From: Phytohabitans aurantiacus
GTDB taxonomy: Bacteria > Actinomycetota > Actinomycetes > Mycobacteriales > Micromonosporaceae
Direction of reading: 5' to 3'
Assembly (NCBI RefSeq): GCF_027923225.1
Contig: NZ_BSDI01000006.1
Location: 92,608-156,607, forward strand
Length of the DNA: 64,000 nucleotides
The position numbers and the translations under genes are program-made. The notes under the pieces are model-generated. The model was given only the letters and a program-made list of their open reading frames with translations. It was not told the DNA's origin and ran no database searches. Position 1 is the first letter of the stretch; every line of letters begins with the position of its first letter. Positions 31,729 to 39,366 of this stretch are shown here, one piece after another.

Positions 31729-33051
31729 TCAAGCCGGCACGCCGCCCTCGGGCTCGTCGGCCGCACCACCCTCCCGCTCGTCGGCTGCGCCGCCCTCCCG
31801 CTCGTCGGCCGCGCGGCGCTCGCTCTCGTTGGGCGCGCTGCCCTTGCGCTCGCCGGGCGTGCTGCTCTCGCGCTCTTTGGGCGCCAGGATGTAGCCGCCG
31901 TCGCGGCGCACGACGAAGCCGAGCTGTTCCAGCAGCGACAGCTTGCGCATCACGGTGCGGATGTCGAGACCGGCATGGGCGGCCAGCGCGTCCGGGCCGG
32001 CCGGGCGGCGCAGCGGCATCGCGTCGAAGACCATGGTGGCTTCCGAGTCGAGCACGTCGTGTGGCCGGTCGGGCCCGCGTGGCGTCGGTGCCAGGTCGTT
32101 GCCGATGCTGCCCACCTCTTCGAGCACGTGGGGCAGGCCGGTGACGAGGCGGATCTGCGGATGCTCGCGCAGCAGGTGATGGCAGCCCACCGACATCGCG
32201 GACGTCACCGGACCCGGTACTGCCATGGGCCGGCGGCCCAGCGCCTGCGCGCGCCGCAGCGTCTGACTGGCCCCGCTCCGGGCCGCCGCCTCGACGACCA
32301 CGGTGCCCCGCGTAACGGCCGCTATCACCCTGTTGCGGATCAGGAAACGGTGCCGCACGGGGTCGGCGCCCGGCAGCCACTCGCTGATCATCAGTCCCGC
32401 CTCGGCGATGCGATCAAACAACGAGGTGTTTCCCATCGGGTACGGCCGGTCGACGCCGCACGCCAGCACCGCCACCGTCGCCCCGCCCGCAGCCAGGGCG
32501 CCGCGGTGCGCGCTGGAGTCGATGCCGTACGCCCCGCCGGACACCACGGTCCAGCCGCGCTCCGCCAGCCCGAACGCGAGACCAGTCGCCACGTGCTCCC
32601 CGTACGCCGTGGCGGCCCTGGCGCCCACCACCGCCACCGACCGGTCGAGTGTCTCGGCCAGCGGCAGCGGCCCGCGCACCCACAGGCACAGCGGCGGTGC
32701 GGTGTCGCGGTCGATCCGGTTGTCGGAGGGGATTTCCAGGAGGTGTTTCAGGTCGTCGACCTGATGCGGCCACTCGACGTCTTCCGGGGTCACGATGCGG
32801 GCACCCAACTCGTCGGCGCGTGCGATGGCGGCGGCGGCCACCTCATACGGGTCACCGGCCTTGAGTCGCGCCGCAACCGAACCACGCAGTTCCTGGTCGG
32901 GCATGTCGCCGTCGAGCAGCTTGTCGAGGGTCCGCACCGGACCGTATCGGCGAACCATGCGGTGCACGGCGGCGTTGCCGGGCTCGACCAGCCAGTGCAG
33001 TGCGATGCGGGCGATGCGCAAGGGGAGGAGAGCGTCAATCAACTCTGTCAT
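31729..33051 (-). CDS. dprA: DNA-processing protein DprA
   Basis: This 440-aa protein loads RecA onto incoming single-stranded DNA in natural transformation. Its Rossmann fold includes VAVVGARAATAYGEHVATGLA, VSGGAYGIDSSAHRGAL and ACGVDRPYPMGN. A winged-helix region near the C-terminus (LDIRTVMRKLSLLEQLGFVVRRDGG) is followed by a tail of acidic repeats EREGGAAD (last about 45 residues), unusual for the family. ATG 33051 overlaps the comM stop as ATGA. It is widely kept in actinobacteria not known to be competent. Confidence 0.93.
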   Translation of the reverse strand: MTELIDALLPLRIARIALHWLVEPGNAAVHRMVRRYGPVRTLDKLLDGDMPDQELRGSVAARLKAGDPYEVAAAAIARADELGARIVTPEDVEWPHQVDDLKHLLEIPSDNRIDRDTAPPLCLWVRGPLPLAETLDRSVAVVGARAATAYGEHVATGLAFGLAERGWTVVSGGAYGIDSSAHRGALAAGGATVAVLACGVDRPYPMGNTSLFDRIAEAGLMISEWLPGADPVRHRFLIRNRVIAAVTRGTVVVEAAARSGASQTLRRAQALGRRPMAVPGPVTSAMSVGCHHLLREHPQIRLVTGLPHVLEEVGSIGNDLAPTPRGPDRPHDVLDSEATMVFDAMPLRRPAGPDALAAHAGLDIRTVMRKLSLLEQLGFVVRRDGGYILAPKERESSTPGERKGSAPNESERRAADEREGGAADEREGGAADEPEGGVPA

Positions 33052-34571
33052 GTGAGCACACCCATCCTGAGTTGGATCGCTTCGGCGACGTCTTCGCGCC
33101 CCGGCCGGTGTCGACCGTCGAGATCGGCGATGGTCCAGGCCATCCGGACGACCCGGTCGAAGCCGCGCGCGGACAGGGCACCGGAGTCCAGCAGCCGCAG
33201 CAGAGCAGTGGTGTCGCGTGCTGGCAGGCGCCAATCGGCACCGCGCAGGGCTGGACCCGGCACCTCCGCGTTGGTGCGCCACGCCTTCGCCGACCAGCGC
33301 GCGCCCGCCGCCGCACGGGCCTTGGCGACGCGATCGGCCACGGTGGTGGACGACTCACCGGGCGCGCCGGCGCACAGCAGATCGGCGGCTGTCACCGGCG
33401 GCAACATCACCTGGACGTCGACGCGGTCGAGTAGCGGGCCGGACAGCCGGCTCAGGTAACGCCGGCGAACCCGAGGGCTGCATTCGCAGTACACATCGCC
33501 GGCGGGACGGGCGCACGGGCACGGGTTGGCCGCGAGGCAGAGCTGCACGCGAGCCGGGAACTCGGTGGCACCGGAGACCCGCCGCAGCAGCACGCGACCG
33601 GATTCGAGTGGCTGCCGCAGCGCGTCGAGTGCTCGCCCGCTGAACTCGGCCGCCTCGTCCAGAAACAGGACGCCCCGATGCGCCAGCGAGATCGCGCCCG
33701 GCTTGGCGAGCCCGCTGCCGCCGCCAACCAGCGACTGCATGGTCGCGGTGTGGTGGGGAGCCTGGAAGGGCGGCCGGCGCAGGAGGCGACCGCCCGGCGG
33801 GAGGACGCCAGCGATCGAGTGGAGTGCGGTGACTTCGAGAGCGGCCTCGTCGTCGAGTTCGGGCAGGATCGATGGCAGGCGCTCGGCGAGCATCGTCTTT
33901 CCCGCTCCCGGCGGGCCGAAGATCGCGACATGGTGCCCACCGGCGGCCGCGACCTCGATGGCGCGCCGGCCGAGCGGCTGACCGGCCACGTCGGCGAGGT
34001 CGGGACCGGGTGCGCCGTGCGCGGGAACCCCCTGATCAGACGGGTCGAGCATCGGCACGCCATCACGAACGAACGCGATCAGCCGGTGCAGCGTGTCGAT
34101 CGCCTTCACCAGTACGCCGGGAACGATGGCCGCCTCTTGCGCGTTGCCGAGCGGCACGACCACGCGCGTGATCCCGGCGCGCAGCGCGGCCGCCACCATC
34201 GGCAGCACACCGCGAACCGGGCGAACGGCGCCGTCGAGGCCCAACTCGCCGAGGATGGCCACCCGGTCGAACGCGGCTAGCGGCAGCACACCGGCGCCAG
34301 CGAGGATCGCCACCGCGATGGCGCAATCGAAGACCGAGCCCCGCTTCGGCAGCGTCGCGGGCAGCAGGTTGACGGTGATGCGGCGGGACGGCCACTCCTG
34401 ACCGGAGTTGATGATCGCCGCGCGGACCCGATCGCGCGCCTCGTGGAGGGCGGTATCGGGCAAGCCCGACAGCACCAGTGCGGGCAGGCCGGTCGCCAGG
34501 TGGGCCTCCACCTCGATCAGGTGGCCGGTGACCCCGACGAGCCCGGCCGAGAGCACCTTGGCGTAGCTCAT
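33048..34571 (-). CDS. comM: YifB/ComM-family Mg-chelatase-like AAA ATPase
   Basis: This 507-aa AAA+ helicase-like protein promotes branch migration in transformation in Haemophilus and Vibrio. An N-terminal Lon-like domain begins SYAKVLSAGLVGVTGHLIEVE. Walker A is FGPPGAGKTMLAERLP and Walker B LFLDEAAEF. A cysteine cluster NPCPCARPAGDVYCEC lies before the arginine finger region. The gene is coupled to dprA and abuts yraN. In this order (yraN-comM-dprA) it is conserved across actinobacteria. Confidence 0.93.
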   Translation of the reverse strand: MSYAKVLSAGLVGVTGHLIEVEAHLATGLPALVLSGLPDTALHEARDRVRAAIINSGQEWPSRRITVNLLPATLPKRGSVFDCAIAVAILAGAGVLPLAAFDRVAILGELGLDGAVRPVRGVLPMVAAALRAGITRVVVPLGNAQEAAIVPGVLVKAIDTLHRLIAFVRDGVPMLDPSDQGVPAHGAPGPDLADVAGQPLGRRAIEVAAAGGHHVAIFGPPGAGKTMLAERLPSILPELDDEAALEVTALHSIAGVLPPGGRLLRRPPFQAPHHTATMQSLVGGGSGLAKPGAISLAHRGVLFLDEAAEFSGRALDALRQPLESGRVLLRRVSGATEFPARVQLCLAANPCPCARPAGDVYCECSPRVRRRYLSRLSGPLLDRVDVQVMLPPVTAADLLCAGAPGESSTTVADRVAKARAAAGARWSAKAWRTNAEVPGPALRGADWRLPARDTTALLRLLDSGALSARGFDRVVRMAWTIADLDGRHRPGREDVAEAIQLRMGVLT

Positions 34572-34931
34572 TCAGAACGCTCCCCGCAGGTGCTCGATGC
34601 GCCAGGGGCCGCGCTTGCGAGCCAGTATCGACACGACGTCGAAGCGGATGTCGCGAGCCTGAACGCGATGGGATGCCAGCCACTGGACCGCCAGCCGCCG
34701 CAACCGTGCCGCCTTGGCACCCACGATCGCCTCGATCGGCAGGCCGAACTCCACCGTGCGCCTGGTCTTGACCTCACAGAACACGAGATCCTGGCCGTCC
34801 CACGCGATGATGTCGATCTCACCGTCGGCGCATCGCCAATTGCGGGCGACGACGCGCAGGCCCGCCTCGGTCAGGTGCTCCACCGCACGGCGCTCGCCGT
34901 ACGCGCCGACCGCCTGCCTCTCCCTCGTCAT
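34572..34931 (-). CDS. yraN: YraN family endonuclease-like protein (UPF0102)
   Basis: This 119-aa protein has the restriction-endonuclease-like fold of the YraN family: GAYGERRAVEHLTEAG, NWRCADGEIDIIAWDGQDLVFCEVKTRR (the D..ExK-type active-site signature) and VDVVSIL-like end. Biochemical function is unproven. ATG 34931; the stop is directly against the comM start. Confidence 0.92.
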   Translation of the reverse strand: MTRERQAVGAYGERRAVEHLTEAGLRVVARNWRCADGEIDIIAWDGQDLVFCEVKTRRTVEFGLPIEAIVGAKAARLRRLAVQWLASHRVQARDIRFDVVSILARKRGPWRIEHLRGAF

Positions 34932-34982
34932 GGCAGTGACGGTGTCAGCCCATCAGCTCTGACAAATGCCAACCGGTCGAGC

Positions 34983-35010
34983 TGTGGACAACCAGCCACG
35001 CTGTGGATAC
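34983..35010 (-). promoter_or_regulatory. Two DnaA-box-like 9-mers upstream of yraN, 19 bp apart
   Basis: TGTGGACAA at 34983-34991 is the exact complement of the actinobacterial box TTGTCCACA. TGTGGATAC at 35002-35010 matches TATCCACA. Their 19-bp spacing equals that of the pair at 28825-28852. The 103-bp gap between yraN and the DUF2332 gene holds nothing else. Confidence 0.4.
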
Positions 35011-35034
35011 CCGGACAATCAAGCCACCCGCGTG

Positions 35035-36171
35035 CTACACGCGAGGCGCGTACCCGTACACCCTCGGAGTCCATTCCAACCACTGGCCGTGCGGGCCGGT
35101 CCGGGCGAGGACCTCCACGGTGGCCTGGCCATCCCGCCACGCGACGAGGGTGAGCACTCCGACGGCGAGGACGCCGCGCGGTCCGGCCTCGGCCGGACGG
35201 CGCCCGATGAACATCTCGGCGCCGAAGGGCGCCGCCTCGTTGAACAGCACCGTGAGGTCTCGGCGCGCGCCAACCTCGGCGAGCGTCGCGACGAGCCGCC
35301 GGCGGTCGGCGTCGGGCAGATACGTGATGGCGTTCGACGAGAAGACGCACGGCACCGCGGAATCATCCACAGTGGACAACGCGAGCGGCAGGGTCTCGAC
35401 CATGTCGCCGGCCAGCATCGCCGGCCGTGCCCGCGCCACCTCCGCCAGCGCCGCGTCGAGCCGGGCCAGGCGGTCGGTCTGCTCCGGCCAGACACACGCG
35501 CGTAGCCAGTCGGTGGCGCCGGCGTCCGCGGCGTCGATGGGCGCGAGGTCGATGCCCACCCGACCCGCGACCGGCAGCGGTCCAGCGGCGGGCTCCGGCC
35601 ACCGCTCGCCGCGCACCTCGCAGGTGATCGCCAGCCCACCGGCCGGCCCGTAGGTGGTGGCGCGGGCGCCGTGCTCGTAACGGCAGGCGTACCGGTCGCT
35701 CATCAGCAGCAGGCCGGCGCTGGTGCCGAGTTCGACCAGGCTGAGGGAGCGCCCGCCGGCGAGGGCCGCCGCGCGGCCGAAGCCGGGCCGCAGCAGAGCG
35801 GCGCGCCGCGCCTCGTTCGTCTGGGTCGTCCTGGTCGCGCACAGCGCGGTAAGTGAGTCGCGGTGCGCGGACACGAGACTCGCCAGCGCCGCGGGCAACT
35901 CGCTGTCCACGCCGCGAGTGCCGCCGAGCACCGGCAAATACGCCGACAGCGGGTGATCGCGCGCGATAGTGCGCAAGAGGTACTGGACAGCGGCGAAATA
36001 GAGGATCGCGCGGCGCTGGCCCGGCGGGGCGGCGAGCAGGGGCGCCGCGAGGTCCGGCCGGTCGGCCACGACGCCGGAAAGGTACTCGTATCGCGCCGAA
36101 TGGCCGTGGAACTCCTTGAGCGCGAAATGCCGGAACATCCGGCCCAGCGCGCGGGACTCCGCCGACGTCAT
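35035..36171 (-). CDS. DUF2332 family protein
   Basis: This 378-aa cytoplasmic protein matches DUF2332: LGRMFRHFALKEFHGHSARYEYLSGVVAD at the start, VELGTSAGLLLMSDRYACRYEHG in the middle and VFSSNAITYLPDADRRRLVATL further on. The glycine-rich VELGTSAGL is reminiscent of an AdoMet-binding loop, but no methyltransferase activity is known. ATG 36171; it runs away from the divergent membrane protein gene with a 95-bp gap. Confidence 0.85.
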   Translation of the reverse strand: MTSAESRALGRMFRHFALKEFHGHSARYEYLSGVVADRPDLAAPLLAAPPGQRRAILYFAAVQYLLRTIARDHPLSAYLPVLGGTRGVDSELPAALASLVSAHRDSLTALCATRTTQTNEARRAALLRPGFGRAAALAGGRSLSLVELGTSAGLLLMSDRYACRYEHGARATTYGPAGGLAITCEVRGERWPEPAAGPLPVAGRVGIDLAPIDAADAGATDWLRACVWPEQTDRLARLDAALAEVARARPAMLAGDMVETLPLALSTVDDSAVPCVFSSNAITYLPDADRRRLVATLAEVGARRDLTVLFNEAAPFGAEMFIGRRPAEAGPRGVLAVGVLTLVAWRDGQATVEVLARTGPHGQWLEWTPRVYGYAPRV

Positions 36172-36266
36172 CCTCTGATCGTGTCGCTCCGTGCGGGCTG
36201 GCCGCAGCGACCGCCGTCACAGGTGACAGGTAGCGCGGATCGCTGCTGGTCGAATACGGTGCGCCG

Positions 36267-37088
36267 GTGGAAGGTGAACGCTGGAACGGTGCTCCGCAGG
36301 AGTGGGACGGGTACCGGATCCCCGGGCCTCGCGGGCAGCACGACGGCTTCGATGGCGATCCGCTGACCGCGGCGCTCCCGTACGGCTTGAACGACGCCGG
36401 CAACCCGCTCGCGACGGCGGCCGCGAGGGAATCGACCCGCCAGCCCCTGGAGGAGCCGACCGGGGCGGTGGCGCCGGTTTCACCTCGCCCCGCCGACACG
36501 GGGCCGTACCCGCCGTCCGCAGCCCAGGGTGGGTACGCGGTCGAACTCGGCCTGACGATCGCCAACCCTTCGGGCACGCCCGCCTTCCAGCCACCGTCCG
36601 TACCCCCGCCGGTCGCACCGCCTCTGGCGCCTCCTGTCGCGTCGCCTTTGGGGCCTCCTGTCGCGTCGCCGTTGGCGCCGCCACAGCCGGAGCCTGCGCG
36701 TTTCCACGCCGAACCGATCGACCGGGCTTCGCTGCGCCGTCCCTCCGCGCCGATCGCCCCCGTGGGCGACGGCGTGTACCGGACCCGCCGTCCCGCCGTG
36801 GGTCTCGCACTGGTGGCACTGACGGTGATCTTCGAGGTACCGGCACTGCGGCTCTTCCTCGATGCCGCGATCGGTGGCCCGGTGTCCGCGGCCGGCCTGG
36901 TATCCGGCCTGTTCCTGGTGATCGGGCTGCCACTGTTCGCGCTGGGCCTCTACGCCCTGGTGACCGGCGCCACCCGGCTCAGCCCGGAGGCCGGCGGCGG
37001 CATCCACGTCTGGCTCCGCCCACCCGCGGCGTACCTGCCGATCGCCCTGATCCTGCTCCTAGCAGCTGCCCTGGCCGCCGGCCCATAA
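36267..37088 (+). CDS. Proline-rich membrane protein of unknown function
   Basis: This 273-aa protein is not recognised. The first 170 residues are soluble and low-complexity, with a PPVASPL/PPVAPPL stretch near 110-145. Three hydrophobic segments follow: about 175-195, 205-232 and 253-272. The last lies at the very C-terminus, so the tail end is in the membrane. A tight GTG start at 36267 follows TACGGTGCGCCG with no clear ribosome site. The next 1.37 kb is non-coding. Confidence 0.65.
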   Translation: MEGERWNGAPQEWDGYRIPGPRGQHDGFDGDPLTAALPYGLNDAGNPLATAAARESTRQPLEEPTGAVAPVSPRPADTGPYPPSAAQGGYAVELGLTIANPSGTPAFQPPSVPPPVAPPLAPPVASPLGPPVASPLAPPQPEPARFHAEPIDRASLRRPSAPIAPVGDGVYRTRRPAVGLALVALTVIFEVPALRLFLDAAIGGPVSAAGLVSGLFLVIGLPLFALGLYALVTGATRLSPEAGGGIHVWLRPPAAYLPIALILLLAAALAAGP

Positions 37089-37240
37089 CCGCGGCCACCG
37101 GTCCGCGCCGCTCCCGCCTCGCGCTGCGCCGCCCGGCCCCGTGCCTGCGGGCTGCGGCGTGCTGCACGCGGCGCTGTTAGCCCCGGCGTCGCCCTGCGTG
37201 GCTAGGGATGCGTTGCGCCGCCTCCGGCGGCTTTCCCGCA

Positions 37241-37333
37241 GATCAAGGGCGAGCGCGCATGGTTGGATCTCTGATCCGGGTGCGGGCGCCGCGCGGCGCG
37301 CGTGGTGCGGCGTGTCGCCACGCCGCTTCCGCC
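37241..37333 (+). repeat. 93-nt repeat unit, copy A
   Basis: It begins GATCAAGGGCGAGCGCGCAT, shares about 37 nt with the left part of the 76-nt element (including GGATCTCTGATCC), then has its own GC-rich part ending in a CGGCGTG-TCG-CCACGCC hairpin and an 8-nt spacer directly before the next GATCAAGG. It aligns without gaps to copies at 37334 and (inverted) 38028. Confidence 0.85.
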
Positions 37334-37426
37334 GATCAAGGGCGAGTGCACGTGGTTTGATCTCCGATCCTCGCGCAGGCGCCGCGCGGCCGGCACGGCA
37401 CGGCGTGTCGCCACGCCGGCAGCGCC
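37334..37426 (+). repeat. 93-nt repeat unit, copy B
   Basis: Directly follows copy A at exactly 93 nt. It begins GATCAAGGGCGAGTGCACGT, carries TTTGATCTCCGATCC, and ends with the same CGGCGTGTCGCCACGCCG hairpin and a GCAGCGCC spacer before the 76-nt element at 37427. Confidence 0.88.
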
Positions 37427-37502
37427 GATCAAGGGCGAATGCACGTGCTTGGCTCTCATTTCCGCGTGCGTTTGCCCTTGATCGATGCACTTGGCCTTGA
37501 TC
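37427..37502 (+). repeat. 76-nt element, copy 3
   Basis: Same length and layout as copy 1: GATCAAGGGCGAATGCACG at the left, the complementary arm at 37465-37483 with one changed base, then a short arm ending GGCCTTGATC at 37502. The loop GATC is changed to GCTC. Confidence 0.9.
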
Positions 37503-37516
37503 GGCGGGCCTGCGTG

Positions 37517-37602
37517 GTGGTCTTGCCCGCACGGCGTCCTTGTCCGCGCGGTGGCCTTTGTGTGTGTGGCGTCCTTGTTCGTGCGGTGGTCTTGTCCGCG
37601 CG
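37517..37602 (+). repeat. 17-nt tandem array, five units
   Basis: Units start at 37517, 37534, 37551, 37569 and 37586 (third unit 18 nt). Consensus is roughly GYGKYCTTGTCCGCGCG. Odd units begin GTGG and even units GCGT, so a 34-nt higher-order period is possible. The array lies between the two mirror-image repeat clusters. Confidence 0.75.
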
Positions 37603-37859
37603 GGCCACTCGCATCGCGTCGGGCGGGTGCTGCGGCGCTGGAACGCTGCCAGGTCCGCGACCGCACCAGGCCGTTCTGCCGTGCGCCGGACTCCGGGTTC
37701 TGTCGCCGCAGCGCCGCGACGGCCAAGATCTCGGGAATGAGGCCGCAGTGCGGCAGCCGGGCGTGGTCGGCGCCGGTGGGCGGCGCTTGCGGTTCGGCGC
37801 TCGTTGCGCGGCGCGAGCAGCGCCCGTCACGCGCCCCACCCCACCACCACGCCTGCGCC

Positions 37860-37935
37860 GATCAAGGACATTCGCATGGATCAAGGGCAAATGCACGCGG
37901 AAAAGAGATCCAACCGCGTGCATTCGCCCTTGATC
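37860..37935 (-). repeat. 76-nt element, copy 4 (inverted)
   Basis: Reverse orientation of copies 1 and 3. The short arm GATCAAGGAC is at the left and the main arms are 37879-37900 with 37914-37935 (22 bp with one mismatch). Read on the minus strand it differs from copy 1, 33 kb away, at about seven of 76 positions. GATC offsets are 0, 25, 53 and 72, as in copy 1. Confidence 0.9.
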
Positions 37936-38028
37936 GGCGGAAGCGGCGTGGCGACACGCCGTGCCACGCACGCGGCACGCCGCCCACGCCCGGATCAGAG
38001 ATCCAACCACGTGCATTCGCCCTTGATC
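37936..38028 (-). repeat. 93-nt repeat unit, copy C (inverted)
   Basis: Read on the minus strand from 38028 it starts GATCAAGGGCGAATGCACGT and aligns to copy A over 93 nt without gaps (about 12 differences by eye). It ends in the same CGGCGTG hairpin and CTTCCGCC spacer. With copy 4 it mirrors the left cluster. Confidence 0.88.
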
Positions 38029-38059
38029 GACGGGGAGAGCGCGCCTCCGGCGCGGAGCG

Positions 38060-38210
38060 CGCGGCGCAGGGCGCGCGGCGCAGGGCGCCCTGCGCAGGGC
38101 GCGCGGCGCAGGGCGCGCGGCGCGAGGAGCGGAGGGAGCGCGGCGTGGGGAGCGGAGAGCGTGCGGCGCAGGGCGTGCGGCGTGGGGAGCGGAGGGAGTG
38201 CGGCGAGCGG
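38060..38210 (+). repeat. GC-rich short-period repeats
   Basis: Imperfect reiterations of GCGCGCGGCGCAGG (about four near 38059-38115) pass into a longer pair of units containing GCGGCGTGGGGAGCGGAG near 38140-38200. The right half is strongly purine-biased on the plus strand. Confidence 0.65.
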
Positions 38211-38229
38211 GGAAGTGCGGAGCGGATGC

Positions 38230-38267
38230 GGGGAGGTGGGGGACGTCGGGGGGTGGGAGGGGAGGGG
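38230..38267 (+). other. G-tract cluster, potential G-quadruplex
   Basis: Six G-runs lie within 38 nt: 38230-38233, 38238-38242, 38248-38253, 38255-38257, 38259-38262 and 38264-38267, with loops of 1-5 nt. This satisfies the usual intramolecular quadruplex pattern on the plus (non-template) strand, about 190 nt upstream of rpsB. Confidence 0.6.
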
Positions 38268-38455
38268 CGTACACTTGGCGATTGGCGACCGCCTCGGCGG
38301 TCGACCTCGCGCGCCCTCCCCGCGGCACTGTCCTTGGGGCGACGGTCCCCTGGTCCCGATTTTCGTCGGGGCACGCTGGCCGGCGATCAGGCGCTAGGAC
38401 GCCTGGCCAGCCGGCCCGGCGTGACAACCAGGGAATAGTCAAGGAGCACCTCACC

Positions 38456-39325
38456 ATGGCCGTAGTGACCATGCGCCAGCTGCTGGAGAGCGGTGTCCAC
38501 TTCGGGCACCAGACTCGCCGCTGGAACCCGAAGATGAAGCGCTTCATCTTCACCGAGCGCAACGGTATCTACATCATCGACCTGCGCCAGACCCTCGACT
38601 ACATCGAGAAGGCGTACGACTTCGTGCGCAACACGGTGGCCGAGGGCGGCACGATCCTCTTCGTCGGCACGAAGAAGCAGGCCCAGGAGGCGATCGCCGA
38701 GCAGGCGACCCGCGTCGGCCAGCCCTTCGTCAACCACCGCTGGCTGGGCGGCATGCTGACGAACTTCCAGACGGTTTACAAGCGCCTTCAGCGGATGAAG
38801 GAGCTGGAGTCGCTCGACCTCACGGGCACCGCGCAGGGCTACACGAAGAAGGAGACCCTGCAGCTGTCTCGCGAGAAGGACAAGCTGACCCGCACCCTTG
38901 GTGGTCTGCGCGACATGCAGAAGACCCCGTCGGCGATCTGGGTGGTCGACACCAAGAAGGAGCACATCGCTGTCGACGAGGCCCGCAAGCTGAACATTCC
39001 GGTCATCGCGGTGCTCGACACCAACTGCGACCCGGACGAGGTCGACTTCCCGATCCCGGGCAACGACGACGCGATCCGCTCGGCTGAGCTGCTGACCAGG
39101 GTGGTCGCCGCCGCCGTCGCCGACGGTCTCATTGCGCGTTCCGGCCGGGCGACCCGCGGCAGCGGTGCCGAGGAGAAGCCGGAGCCGGGCGTGGTGGGCG
39201 CTGACGAGCCGCTGCCCGAGTGGGAGCGCGAGCTGCTCGAAGACACCGAGAAGAAGGCGGACGAGCCGAAGCTGGCCGAGGAGCCGAAGCAGGCCGAAGA
39301 GCCCGCCACGGCCGCCGCCGAGTAA
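38456..39325 (+). CDS. rpsB: 30S ribosomal protein S2
   Basis: This small-subunit protein begins AVVTMRQLLESGVHFGHQTRR, a diagnostic start. RFIFTERNGIYIIDLRQT and RWLGGMLTNFQTV are further conserved stretches. At 289 aa it has an acidic Glu/Lys/Pro tail (after about residue 235) typical of actinobacteria. ATG 38456 follows AAGGAGCACCTCACC; the upstream open frame is non-coding repeat sequence. It is co-oriented with tsf 41 nt downstream. The 1.37-kb gap before it is unusually long for a ribosomal operon. Confidence 0.97.
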   Translation: MAVVTMRQLLESGVHFGHQTRRWNPKMKRFIFTERNGIYIIDLRQTLDYIEKAYDFVRNTVAEGGTILFVGTKKQAQEAIAEQATRVGQPFVNHRWLGGMLTNFQTVYKRLQRMKELESLDLTGTAQGYTKKETLQLSREKDKLTRTLGGLRDMQKTPSAIWVVDTKKEHIAVDEARKLNIPVIAVLDTNCDPDEVDFPIPGNDDAIRSAELLTRVVAAAVADGLIARSGRATRGSGAEEKPEPGVVGADEPLPEWERELLEDTEKKADEPKLAEEPKQAEEPATAAAE

Positions 39326-39366
39326 AGCCCGCCCCAGCCAGCACACCCACACCCAAAGAGAGAGTC

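Larger units (their letters stand above)
37089..38455. other. 1.37-kb non-coding repeat-rich region before rpsB
   Basis: No credible gene was found on either strand. Frames that stay open here show only Arg/Ala/Pro-rich compositions and change wherever repeats lie. The region contains the 93-nt and 76-nt repeat cluster (37241-38028), a 17-nt tandem array (37517-37602), GC-rich short repeats (about 38060-38210), a run of G-tracts (38230-38267) and, near 38290, a GACCGC-CTCG-GCGGTC hairpin. The rpsB promoter must lie in the last part, but I cannot place it with confidence. Confidence 0.8.

Noticed and set aside
37241..38028. Regular repeats that might be a CRISPR array
   Set aside because: The sequence between repeats is itself conserved, periods are 93 and 76 nt, orientation switches, and no cas gene is present.
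37059..38562. Several 100-370-codon frames in the 37-38.5 kb gap
   Set aside because: They read through inverted repeats, are dominated by Arg/Ala/Pro and conflict on both strands. None has a ribosome site or family resemblance.
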